Assembly (NCBI RefSeq): GCF_029633865.1
Contig: NC_079216.1
Span: 66,458,978 to 66,522,977, forward strand
DNA length: 64,000 nt
Reading direction: 5' to 3'
Source of the DNA: Lampris incognitus
Lineage: Eukaryota; Chordata; Actinopteri; Lampriformes; Lampridae
Shown: positions 10,409 through 23,200 of the stretch, piece by piece
How the letters are laid out: every line of letters starts with the position of its first letter
How positions within the stretch are numbered: position 1 is the first letter of the stretch
The notes under the pieces: generated by a model
What the model saw: the letters and a program-made list of their open reading frames with translations, nothing else
What the model was told of the DNA's origin: nothing
The model's database searches: none
Position numbers and translations under genes: made by a program

Positions 10409-12616
10409 GTGTTTTAGTGCGTTACTACATTTGTCTACCTTGCCCAGCCACTGTGGCCCCGCCCGTCCATCCTGTGGGAGCGATCGCTCCGTGGGTTTCT
10501 CCTTCTGAGGTGTCTCATGTTTTATTTCTCCTGTACAGGTTCATTAATTACTGGGCAGTCTGAGGACGTTGCCTTTGTCATTTACTGCACCGACTCGTTT
10601 CTGGCTATGTGAACGTAAATCCCCGAGACTGTAACTGTGACTTAAGACTCAACTCGATTTAGCAACAACAATTACCGTTAGCGGCAAGACTCACAAAAAA
10701 AACGAGGCATCTCGTGTTTTTAATTATAAATTTATTACATAATATAACAAACATATATCTCTGTGGTGGAGATATCACAGGCAACATCTCAGGTCTTGCC
10801 TCAGCCCACATCACCCCTTGCTGTGGTGTTTGGTTTTTTTTTGTTTTTTTTTTCACAGGGAATAATTTGACCAAATTCTCGGTACACTCCTGTAACTCCG
10901 CCTTCCGTTTACCCACGTGGAAAGTTCGCCACATGGGAAGTGACCGGAGGTTGTTTTGGGTCTTAGTCAGATGCCCTACGGCGAGCCGCCGGACCGAGGC
11001 AGGGGAGTCAAGGCTGAGATGCTGCAGTGACACGTCCACCGTTCTAAACTTCACAGTGCAAACAAGGATTGACAATGAAAGAAAAAAAAAACCTTTGATG
11101 ATAAGGTCACCGGCTCCGGTCAGCGACCAGATTCCAGTGGATTTTAAAAAAGGTTACACTGCTCCTTCTACACTATGTAGATTGTGCTTTGTTGATTAGA
11201 AAATAAGACAAGGATAACCCTTCGGTGAGCTCGGAGTGAATGATGTGTCAGCCCGTTACTTCTGTATCTGTGGTATAGACCTACAGAAACAGCCCGACCA
11301 GTTCTGCTGTAGGTTAGTTTCTAACCAGGACTGCTGGTATGAGTCCAGACTGTAGGCTACGCCTTAATCACTCAAGTGTTTGTGTCATCATTTCTGTGTG
11401 TGTGTCTGTGTGTGTGTGCAGGCATGCCTGTGTGTGTGTGTGTGAACGTTAATCCACACTACATCTAGATAATAACCTTTATCACAGTTAAACCAAGCAA
11501 TTGTGATACCTTGTCTCAAAATTCAAATTGAACTAGAAATGTTAATGCAAAGCTCATAACTCAGGTCTCAACAGAAAGTGACTGTATTCCCACCTGACCA
11601 GGTGCTGTACATACAGTGGAGGATCTAACGAATGTCTGTAGGTCTCAAGATTTCCAGGAGATGGCACCATATTATTGAGTCTAACAGCTCAAGGACGTTG
11701 TAACTAAGGTAGTCCTAAAGCAAAGAAAAAAATATACAGGTAAAAGTCCATTTTTTGGCACATTTTTCCTTTGTTTTGTTCGTTCCTCGTTATATCACCT
11801 CATGTCGCGTAATCACAACTCAGAAACCGAAGGTCTGAAAAAGGAAAAAGGAGTGCAGCCAGGTCGAGTGCAGGGCAAGAAGCGCGTATGCAGTCTGGGA
11901 ATGTGGAGTGTGCTGGAACAGTGGCACTGTAGTGAACGGCCCAGTCAGATGCCCTCATCCGGTAAGGCTAGTCACGAGACGGCAGATGGTTCCCAGTCCC
12001 AAACACCATCCTGTCTGCCCGCTTGGAAAAACAAAGTCATCCTGCAGGAAGGTCTGTGACCGACCGGCAAAAGCCACCGTCCAATTTAGTTTTCCGAGTT
12101 ATAATCGCTGTCTTTTGATAGCATTCGTATGACTGCTGAAGAGGTAATTTACTTCTAATTAACCTGTTGCTGTCAGACTGACTAAGCAACAGAGCGGCTC
12201 TGCCAGCCAGCGATTTTATCAGCAGCGTTGCTCTCATGAGCTAATTACTGCTTCAAAACTCACGAGACTGCAGCCACGAGAGCATTCGGCCCATAGATCC
12301 AAATGGTTTGGTGACTTCGTGAAACACACGTCTCGCTTGGTGGGTTTTCTCAAGCAGGAAAACATAATATGGATGAACCATCCACCATCTTGTGGCCAAC
12401 TCTGTCCTACAGGGTGACGACATGGCTGAGCTACTCTATAAGCTATATTCCTACAGGTAGAGGGTGGTATAGTTGGGATGCAATATAAAATATGACAAAG
12501 TTAAAACCCAGGGATGATCTCTGTCTGGCTCTCCCGTACAGCTGTCTCTGCTCACAAGAAGAATTCACTTTGCAGAAAAAGAAAACAAGATAAAATTTAG
12601 AACCACAATGTCCTAC
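10409..12616. other. Intergenic stretch with an imperfect (TG)n run
   Basis: Between rabl2 and shank3. An interrupted TG run lies at about 11396-11444. No gene was recognised; I looked in particular for acrosin-like serine protease motifs and saw none. Confidence 0.4.
10731..10736 (-). terminator. shank3: Candidate polyadenylation signal for shank3 (AATAAA on the minus strand)
   Basis: TTTATT on the plus strand is the first canonical AATAAA that I notice downstream of the shank3 stop in its own direction. It implies a 6.4-kb 3' UTR, so an alternative hexamer nearer the stop is at least as likely. Confidence 0.2.
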
Positions 12617-12660
12617 AGGATTGGCGATGAGTGACGAAATGTATGTATGTGTGCACAGTT

Positions 12661-12992
12661 CCGTCCCAGATAGCAAAGAATCTTTGGCCCAAATATGGCC
12701 CACATCTGCCCTCGAATGACGGCGTTGACTCGGGGTGAGTGTGGCTGCCTAAACTCAGCCACACACGGGCCACATCTGGCCCACATAGTATGTGCTGTTA
12801 CCCAAGTTAAGCCCGGTTCATTACACTTGGGCCACATCTGGCCCACATAGTATGTGCCGTAACCCAAGTCAAGCCCGGCTCATGACATTGGGGCCACGTC
12901 TGGCCCACACAACAGTTGCCAGTGCCGTAACTGAACCGTAAGTACTGAAAGTGCCCCAGATTAGGCCCAAACGTGTCTGCTATGTTGGACGG
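12661..12992. mobile_element. MITE-like element with CCCAGATAGCA-type ends
   Basis: The left end CCGTCCCAGATAGCA and the right end (inverted CCGTCCAACATAGCA) match at 12 of 15 positions. The interior holds about two tandem copies of a 60-70 bp unit rich in GGGCCACATCTGGCCCACAT. A related element lies at 26599-27004. About 48-bp imperfect direct repeats (12617-12663 and 12993-13040) flank it. Confidence 0.6.
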
Positions 12993-13040
12993 GGTTGGTG
13001 ATGCCTGACGACATGTATGTATGTGTGCACATTTCCGTTT

Positions 13041-14279
13041 GTGTGTTTCTACTGGGTGTTTCTTTGCTTTTCTTCTGTGACAGCCGCTGCCGAGAATCTC
13101 TGATGGGAATACAGTAAGGCAATGGTGGACTACCTTCTAGAAACCGAAAACCCTTTTCTTCAACCTCTCTCTCGCACACACACACACACAGACGCGCGCA
13201 CACAATGGAGACACATACAAGCGAACACATCCAACCATGCACTCCAGCACACACACGGGGAGGAGGAAGAGGAGGAGGAAGGGCAACACAGGTCGGGGGA
13301 ATCCAGATGCATGCGTGCGCTTGAATGATGGGTGGCTTGTATGCTAGCACCTTGTTTTGTGCAAATCATCCCCTAGTTCATAGTTCAGAGTTCAAAAGTT
13401 AAAGAGTTCATAGAAAGAATAAAATCTCACCTCTTCCACAGGTGGTTAACTATGCATATATGCCAAACATTCATATATAGATCTATATATTTTTTGTTTT
13501 TCAAAAATTTATATGAAATCTATCATATATACATTGCTTGTGATTATTATAAAAAAGGAAATATTTGTAGTTTGTTCATATTTACAAGTAATTTTCAAAT
13601 GGACAGTATGTGTGTGTGTGTGTGTGTGTGTTTTTTTCTTCTCCTGTCTCTTAATGTTCACTCGGAAATCCAAATGAGTGAAAGGTAAAAGTATCATGTT
13701 CCACAAGCTACAAAATCTACCCACAGTGTAGGAGGGTATCAAACCAACAACCAAAACAAACACCAAAGTAAGGGAGAAGAGGAAAAAAAGAAAAAGCTCG
13801 GCCGAGATAGAGGACACGACACCGGGGTGTCAGAGGTCGACCGTGAAGCAGTGAGTGTTATTCCTACAACCTGGACACGTTCACCGCCCACCTCCCCACA
13901 CCGCCCCACACCTCCCCACACCCCGGCTTAAGAAATCAACAGGTAGCTGCTGTGGAAAGACACACGACTCCTCTCCACACATGTAGGCCTAAACGTCGGG
14001 TGCTGCAGCTGTACCGAGGTTATGGGCGGTGGGGTTGACCCCGCCTTCTCTCGGAGAACAGCTGTGGATCAAGACGCTTCACTGCTGCATGAATAAAACT
14101 CACTGCCTCACTGCCAGCAGGGCTACGCATACGAATACAATTGTCGATTGAGTATTATTAAGACCGTACAGAGGTTTCCCATCCCCAGAGCCGGATGAAC
14201 TACAGATACACAACCTGCAATGCCGTTTCATAAAGGCACAAACTTTTAGCTCATTTAAACCCTTATGTGATGTGTTGAC
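13041..14279. other. Intergenic stretch, simple repeats only
   Basis: Short (CA)n at about 13177, (GGA)n at about 13258 and (TG)n at about 13610. No gene recognised. Confidence 0.4.
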
Positions 14280-15085
14280 TTCTCTGAACGATATAGAGGT
14301 GGGTAAAGATATAGAGGAGGGTAAAGCACTGAAAGATATAGAGGAGGGTAAAGATATAGAGGAGAGTAAAGGACTGAAAGACAGGGATGGGTAAAGGACT
14401 GAAATATATAGAGGTGGGTAAAGATATAGAGGAGGGTAAAGCGCTGAAAGATATAGAGGAGGGTAAAGATATAGAGGAGAGTAAAGGACTGAAATATATA
14501 GAGGAGGGTAAAGATATAGAGGAGAGTAAAGGACTGAAAGACAGAGATGGGTAAAGATATAGAGGAGGGTAAAGGACTGAAATATATAGAGGAGGGTAAA
14601 GGACTGAAAGATATAGAGGAGGGTAAAGGACTGAAAGACAGGTGGGTAAAGATATAGAGGAGAATAAAGGACTGAAAGACAGAGGTGGGTAAAGATATAG
14701 AGGAGGGTAAAGGACTGAAAGATATAGAGGAGGGTAAAGATATAGAGGAGAGTAAAGGACTGAAAGACAGAGATGGGTAAAGATATAGAGGAGGGTAAAG
14801 GACTGAAATATATAGAGGAGGGTAAAGGACTGAAAGATATAGAGGAGGGTAAAGGACTGAAAGACAGGTGGGTAAAGATATAGAGGAGAATAAAGGACTG
14901 AAAGACAGAGGTGGGTAAAGATATAGAGGAGGGTAAAGGACTGAAAGATATAGAGGAGGGTAAAGGACTGAAAGACAGAGGTGGGTAAAGATATAGAGGA
15001 GGGTAAAGGACTGAAAGATATAAAGGTGAGTGAAGATATAGAGGTGGGTAAAGCTATAGAGGAGGGTAAAAATAGAGAGGAGGGT
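14280..15085. repeat. About 0.8-kb minisatellite of 18- and 27-bp units
   Basis: The core unit GATATAGAGGAGGGTAAA (18 bp) is often extended by GGACTGAAA to 27 bp, with variants carrying GACAGAGATGGGTAAA. Because the units are multiples of three, a long minus-strand open frame (SVLYPPLYL-type repeats) arises by chance. It lies 2-3 kb downstream of the shank3 stop, so it may be in the shank3 3' UTR. Confidence 0.9.
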
Positions 15086-17116
15086 ATAGGACGCTCGTTT
15101 TAAAGGAAAGCAATGGAAGGTTTCCTTATTTAAAAAAGAAAACAAATCAAAACAAACGACCCTATCCTCGGTTTGGCCAGGTACATGCGTTCTGATTTTC
15201 CGTTTCACGGTAGAAATCTGTCGGAGATTCCTGCATCCAGGAAATACTGCGATATTTTCCCTCTGTGATGTGATGAGAAACTCCTGCCCTCCTTCCTTCA
15301 CTACACTGGACCTTACATGGTCGAGTCTGAGAGAGCATGACAAGTGGTACCAGGGATGGAAAGTTCACTACACCCCCCCCCCCACCCTCACCCCCAGCCC
15401 CAGCCCCAGCCCTTGGCTAGTGTTTGTCAGGCTGCAGTTGTACAAAATTGTCCCCACAACTCAGATTTGTAATGGAGGCTTACAGTGACAGCAACAGAAC
15501 AGTAGATGATGCCTTTTCCATGTTCATGCCCTAAAGGTCCATCCCTGAGTGGTAAACAACGGCCCTAACCCGGACAGCCTTCTTTACCAATGGACTTTGT
15601 CACGACGTGGTTCCTCAAGGTTGCTGCGAGATGAAAACAAGCGAAGGAAAGATTAAAACCACATCGTTGGGATCTGTAACCAAGGCAACAGGGATGGGCA
15701 TCAACTGGGGTCTTGGCCTCACATTGCGGGATGCCCTTAAGTACGAAGGAAGACCATAAGAAAATGAAAACACAAACAACGAACTCTCTCCAAGACGTGA
15801 TGCAACTTGTCATGCTACTGTTCTGAATATGGTGACTGTAAGGACAATTTATCAACACATGGTGTATATAGATATATATATCTATATCTATATATATATC
15901 TATACATATATCTATATAAATGACCGTGTGTTTTTTTAAGTTGTTTACCTATGACAAAAAAATCATTTTCATATATCTATATACTTTTTTCTTTCAAATA
16001 TATATATATTTTTATATATGTATATAATTGGTAGAAATGAGTGAATTATTAGTGGAATAAATTTAAAGATTTCTCTCCTGTCCTCTATACTAGAAACAAA
16101 AGACAGGTGCAGATTTAGTTATTACATTTCTATCTTGCAACATTGTATTCTTTTCTTCTCAAAGCTATTCAGATATAATCTATATATATATATAGATATA
16201 TATATATGCATTTATATATATATAAATATACATACATATATTCGTATATGTATATATCGCATTATCTTATATCTATCTATATTATTCCCTTTGGAAAACC
16301 AAAACAAATCGTTTGATTATGAAAAAAGCCACTAGTGTTGGTTAAACATTCTCCAAATATAATAGATAGCACAGCCTGGATTCCAGGGCGGCGGGGTTTC
16401 CTCCTGTGGTCTGTCTCGCGGAGCTCCGCCTCTGGGCTCAAAAGTCCTCGGTTTAAAAACAACAGCAGGTAGAGAGACGACACGCCCCGGTCAGAGCTGT
16501 GCCAGCACTACGTCCACAGTCCTGCGTACACCGTTGATGATGATTTTCTTTGTAGAAATATTTTGGAAGGCAACTGAGCTTTTCTGTTTGGAACGAGATT
16601 CTTCCTCCTCCTTTACTCAAACCGTAAAAGGTTTCAGAGGCCGAATAGTTGGGGTGGGACAGAGGTAGAGAGGATAAGAGGGAAGGTCCGTGGGAGAATG
16701 AGTGGGAGTTAACTCGGGCAGGTGGGGGGTGGGGGAGAGGGCAACAGAAGCTTTCACAAATCAAGATGGACTAATTGGAGCTCATGCGATTCTCCTCTGC
16801 CAAGAGAGACCAGAGCCTGTCTCCAGGTCTGATCTGAATGGCTGCAGGCAATGAGGTGGGTGAAGCAGGAGAGGAGAGCAGGGTTATATTTACCACTCCT
16901 CCCAAAATTCAGTGCGGTGCTAAGCGCCGGGTAAGAGGGACAACATAATATTTTGTGAGAGGGGGACATTTGCAAATCTGAAGACATAAAAAAGAGCCAG
17001 AGTAAAAGAGGAGTGGTCTCTTTCTGTTTAACTATTTTTTTAAGTGCGCTGTCTCTGTCCCTGTCTCTCCATTTCCAAACCTTCTCTCTCTCGTTTCCTG
17101 TGTCTCAAAGCAGGGG
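15086..17116 (-). other. Sequence downstream of the shank3 stop, probably 3' UTR at least in part
   Basis: No coding content. A C-rich run (CCCCCCCCC, CCAGCC repeats) lies at about 15371-15415, and an AT-rich TATATA/TATCTA tract at about 15865-16275. Confidence 0.4.
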
Positions 17117-17681
17117 TCAGCTCTCCAGCAGCTGTTTGAGTGCTCGTTCGATGTTCATGCGGTGTCCGACGCGTGTCACTCCCAACTCTGCAAAGTCGTC
17201 CTTGGTCAGGGCTGGGAGGTGAGAGCCTTCAATCTCATGCTCCTGAAACCCTGCTCTGTGCTCCCCCAGGTTGATGCTCTCCAGCCAGTCTCCCACGTCA
17301 TATTTGTTCCAGAGGTGAAGGGGCTTCTGGTGAAAGGGCCGGAGGGCCAGGAGTGGTGACCCCAACCCGGGGGAGTGAGAGGGGGAAGGGGATGGGGACC
17401 GAGAACGGGCGCTGGAGCTCCTCATCACAAAGCGGACCTCCTTAGGCTCGTGGGGCAGACTGAGGCTGGAGGACTTGAGGATGGTGTGGGGAGGGGTGGT
17501 CGGGGATGTAGGCAGGCCGAAGCCAGGGAGCCGTCCAAGGGGGTCGCTCCGATCGGGCGAGCCTGAACCTGGGCTTGGGGTGCGTCGGGTGACGGGGTAG
17601 CGGCTGCCTGGGCGGATGGTGTATGTGGTGCCATAACTTCTCTGGGAGATGGTGTGGAGCTCTCCTAGACTGCTGAAAAGT
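17117..17681 (-). CDS. shank3: shank3 last coding exon: SAM domain
   Basis: 565 nt. The acceptor AG at 17682-17683 completes the arginine codon of [15 protein letters not shown]. It then encodes [20 protein letters not shown], an SR/SP-rich linker, and the SAM domain (about 17120-17330) with [19 protein letters not shown] and [20 protein letters not shown]. The stop is at 17117-17119. SAM oligomerisation builds the postsynaptic sheet in SHANK proteins. Confidence 0.97.
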
Positions 17682-18297
17682 CTGGTGGAGAACCACAAGG
17701 AGACAGAGCGTTTGAGAGAGGAGGCAGAGGAACAAAACAGAACAGAACAGAAAACAAGAAAAAGCAAGTGCATAGGATGTAAGAAGAGAGGTTTTAGACA
17801 CAGGGAGGAAAAGTCAGATATTAGCAAAAGATCTTTTTTGGGGGGTTTATGCACAACCTGTCTGAGGTCTCTGCAAAAAGAGACAGTCGGTGTAAGGCCG
17901 GAGGTTAGTGACTGTTAGAGAGACTAAGCTACTCTCTTATCAAAGCACCATCGAAGCGTTAAGCCGTGTTAGTTGGCTGAAACGTTGCGACACGGATGTG
18001 TAATGTGTATGTTTGGATCCAAACGTGCTCCACCGCTATCTGAGACTTGGTCTACTGCCATCACCAAACCACTCAACATGCACCGAGTTCACCACCTCCA
18101 TGCAGAACGTTCTCTCTCAATAAATAAATGTCATGATCAGATACGTGTCATTTTCATATAAATACCTCAGTGATTACACCGGATCTAACATCTCAGCATG
18201 AAACCAGGTTCAATCAGGACTTTATCATCCTGGTGAAACAGCTCTATCTACTTCTGCATCGAACATTTATTCTATAAACGTGAAGCCAGGTCTCTGA

Positions 18298-18354
<57 letters not shown>

Positions 18355-20145
18355 TCAGAGAACTTTAAAATCACTGCTCGTTAAACTTGCTGTTAGTTGC
18401 TGCACTGAGAGGTAAGGTGTTGTGTTATTGTCCTGTGTAGCTAAGTCGGTAGAGTGCCTGTTGCTATGGTAACTTCTGCCTTGAGCACGGCACTAAAAAT
18501 GCCAGGGTTAGGGGTTCGATCCCACTGAAGTCACCCATACTGTTTTTTTAAAGACCCCCACCCCCTTCTCCGAATTGTATCTGGTCAATCACCCCACTCT
18601 TCCGAGCCGTCCTGGTCTCTGCTCCACCCCCTCTGCTGATCTGGGGAGGGCTGCAGACTACCATATGCCTCCTCCCATACAGGTGGAGTCACCAGCCGCT
18701 TCTTTTCACCTGACAGTGAGGAGTTTCACCAGGGGGACGTAGCGCGTAGGAGGATCACGCTATTCCCCCCAGGTTCCCCTCATCCCCAAACAGGCGCCCC
18801 GACCGACCGACCAGAGGAGGCGCTAGTGCAGCGACCAGGACACACACCCACATCCGGCTTCCCACCCGCAGACACGGCCACTTGTGTCTGTAGGGTTGCC
18901 TGACCAAGCTGGAGGTAACACAGGGATTCGAACCGACGATCCCCGTGTTGGTAGGCTACGGAATAGACCGCTACGCAGCTGAAGCCTACTGTAATTTGAT
19001 GCAGTAGTTTCACTGTCAATCATTTTGTGTGGTAGGACCAGAAAAGTGAAAAAAGAAATTCATTGATACACATCTGGTATATGGTGAGTTTGTGTTTGAT
19101 GCTCTACGTCATTCTGCAGGGAAATGACATGGACATGACACACTGCCTGTCTCTGAGAGAGAGCTGCTGTGAGCAGAAGCTGCTCTGTAATCGGCCACAT
19201 CTCTGTGCTGCAGTTTAAGTGCCTGGGGGACATGCTGTACAGCATCCATTTCCAAAGCTCGTCTACACAAGAGGACTTATTTACCTTAGAAGAACCGCAG
19301 CCTGGCCATGTAATTCATTACATGTCAGCTCTCAGGGACCGTCACAGAAACCAACCCATCCAATCTGATCTTTTGCAGCATGAGGAGGATCATCACACTA
19401 ACACAAGCAAACCACTAATGGCACCTCTGTAAAGGGACTATGAAACTGCACAATGTTTGCTTCTGTTATTTCCAAAGGATTAAAACACTTGGTTACATCT
19501 ACATTCTCACATCTGACCCTGTTTTGAAAATGACAGGAGCATGGATTGGTGCAGCAGCCTAGAGATGGCCAATTACCCATCAGTCTACGAATCTGATGGC
19601 GAGAAAGGACAGCCGGCAATGCGGAGAGCGATGGGTTGGAGGTAAGCGTTCAGGTAACAGTATATTTCTATATCTGGGTGCAGGCAGGGGAAGGGGAAGG
19701 CAGAATGGATGCCGTAGAGGTTGCTGTACTAAGAGCTTTCTCAGTCATGAGTCATTCATGCATGTGTGTTTGTGTGTGTCATGCGCGGGATTGACAAATG
19801 TGCATAGGCAGATATGCTTTGGAGACTCGGTTTGCAAATGCAAACTGGGACAAGGAGTCTGATGGAACGTAGGTGGCGAGGCAGGGCAAGAGGCTAGAGG
19901 TGATCAGATCAAGAGGAGCCGGCGGATATGCAATAAGCTCCATGCACACTTACACAGTTGTCCTGCCCTCCTGGGCGCACAGTCAGTTCTAGACCAATCA
20001 GATCAGAGCAGCAGGGCGGAGCATGCAAGGTGAGCAGAGAGAGAGAGAGCAATGGGAGAGAATGTTAGCATCACTCCATGAGTCGCAGCCTGCCGACCAG
20101 AATTGTATCCTGCTTCAGCCATTTCTACTTTCCTTGACATGCTGG

Positions 20146-20203
<58 letters not shown>

Positions 20204-23200
20204 CGGCATGACAGTGACAGCAGAGTAGGCTTAAGCACTGGCAGGTCTGACCAGCTGGCTACATGAGAAAGAAATGAGCACTGTTCACATATCAAACACT
20301 GCACAGGATGACAAGGAATTACAACTTTCAAAAGAAAAAGGAATGAAAAAGCAATAACAGGGAAGGAGGGCAAAATGTCCCTTAACTCGAGTGATTCTTC
20401 TCTTTCACTTTTGTCAAAATGTTTGAATGCTTGATCAGGAAAATCGGGTTCTTTTGGGCCAGGACATATTATATACACGTTTGATAGACAAATCCACGCT
20501 AATGGTGTAATAAACAATACTGAGTATATCAGGAAATGTGTCTCTGAAGACCAATTTCCTTATCGGGACATTTGTATTCTAATTAGTCAGCATTATACGA
20601 AAAGGAAAGAAAAAAAGACAGGGACCATTGCCATCCTTATCATAACAATCCCAAAACCAATCAAACAAAACAAAACAACAACACAAGACAGAAAACCAAG
20701 GAGCAAAGCTAAAGGGGAATGAGGATCCCAGGTTATCACACAAGCCAAGGCTGTCACACAGAGCACGTGAACAAGGTGAACACCATGACACATTGGTTTA
20801 GTAGCACGTGCGGCCCTGAGCACGTTTACAGGGGGCACACAGGGTGGGGAGGGGGTACAGTGGCGGGGGGAGGGCAGTTAAGGGCACAGGGATGCGCTGT
20901 TGTGTGTGATGTGAGGCAGAAGTGGGTGAGAGGGTGAGGGGCGACAGAGGACATATCATGGTGTGCGTGATTCCCGTCCCGCCCCGTTCTGTCCCGTTCT
21001 GCCCCGTTCTGTCCTGTCCCGTTCTGTTGGGGGTGTGTGAACGCAACGTAAAGATGACTGACGACAGGGACGGCTGTGAACACGTGACTGGATCCGGTCT
21101 GGATGAGCGGACCTGATGAGACCAAGCAGAAGGCCGGGCCCTGATGCGTGATGCCAAGTCCATATAATCACTGGACTGGATTAGCGACCAGTGAGTGAGT
21201 TTTTAAACCGTCAGGTCCAGTTTGGATTGACCATTTCAAATATTCAGGAATATGAATTGTTTTAATTGATCCTACACAATATGCATGGGTCCATCTTTTA
21301 AACAGAAGTAATCTGGCTCATAAATAATGGTGAAGCACTGATAACTATAACACTGATAACTATAGCACCGATAACTATAGCACCGATAACTATAGCACCG
21401 ATAACTAGCACCGATAACTATAGCACCGATAACTATAGCACCGATAACTATAGCACCGATAACTAGCACCGATAACTATAGCACCGATAACTATAACACT
21501 GATAACTATAGCACCGATAACTATAGCACCGATAACTATAGCACCGATAACTATAGCACCGACAACTATAACACCGACAACTATAACACCGACAACTATA
21601 GCACCGATAACTATAACACCGATAACTATAACACCGATAACTATAGCACCGATAACTATAGCACCGATAACTATAGCACCGATAACTATAGCACCGATAA
21701 CTATAACACCGATAACTATAGCACCGATAACTATAGCACCGATAACTATAGCACCGATAACTATAACACCGACAACTATAACACCGACAATTATAGCACC
21801 GATAACTATAGCACCGATAACTATAACACCGATAACTATAGCACCGATAACTATAGCACCGATAACTATAACACCGGTAACTATAGCACCGATAACTATA
21901 GCACCGATAACTATAACACCGATAACTATAGCACCGATAACTATAGCACCGATAACTATAGCACCGATAACTATAACACTGGTAACTATATTAACTATAA
22001 CACCGATAACTATATCACCGATAACTATAACACCTATAACTATAACACCTATAACTATAACACCGATAACTATAACACCGATAACTATAGCACCGATAAC
22101 TATAGCACCGATAACTATAGCACTGATAACACCGATAACTATAGCACCGATAACTATAGCACCGATAACTATAACACCGACAACTATAACACCGACAATT
22201 ATAGCACCGATAACTATAGCACCGATAACTATAACACCGATAACTATAGCACCGATAACTATAGCACCGATAACTATAACACCGGTAACTATAGCACCGA
22301 TAACTATAGCACCGATAACTATAACACCGATAACTATAGCACCGATAACTATAGCACCGATAACTATAGCACCGATAACTATAACACTGGTAACTATATT
22401 AACTATAACACCGATAACTATAGCACCGATAACTATAACACCTATAACTATAACACCTATAACTATAACACCGATAACTATAACACCGATAACTATAGCA
22501 CCGATAACTATAGCACCGATAACTGTAACACCGATAACTATAGCACCGATAACTATAACACCGATAACTATAGCACCGATAACTATAACACTGGTAACTA
22601 TATTAACTATAACACCGTTAACTATAACACCGATAACTATAACACAGCTATAACACTAATAACTATAACACTGATAACTATAGCACCGATAACTATAGCA
22701 CCGATAACTGTAACACCGATAACTATAGCACCGATAACTATAGCACCGATAACTATAACACCGATAACTATAGCACCGATAACTATAACACCGATAACTA
22801 TAGCACCGATAATTATAACACCGGTAACTATAACACCGATAACTATAGCACCGATAACTGTAGCACCGATAACTATAGCACCGATAACTATAACACCGAT
22901 AACTATAGCACCGATAACTGTAACACCGGTAACTATAGCACCGATAACTATAACACCGATAACTATAGCACCGATAACTCTAACACCGATAACTATAGCA
23001 CCGATAACTATAACACCGATAACTATAGCACCGATAACTATAACACCGATAACTATAGCACCGATAACTATAACGCCGATAACTATAGCGCCGATAACTA
23101 TAGCGCCGATAACTATAGCGCCGATAACTATAACACCGATAACTATAGCACCGATAACTATAACACCGATAACTATAACACCGATAACTATAACACCGAT

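Noticed and set aside
11802-12132. Two overlapping plus-strand open frames of 74-85 codons
   Set aside because: No family resemblance, overlapping in different frames, no supporting splice or promoter context.
14255-15343. 362-codon minus-strand open frame rich in SVLYPPLYL
   Set aside because: It is produced by the 18/27-bp minisatellite.
7897-17116. Acrosin (acr) gene expected from human synteny
   Set aside because: No GDSGGP-like or IVGG-like coding segment was seen on either strand by eye; absence is not proven without a profile search.
18436-18536. Possible tRNA-Lys-like gene
   Set aside because: The A-to-B-box distance is too long and the acceptor ends are unpaired; better explained as a SINE head.
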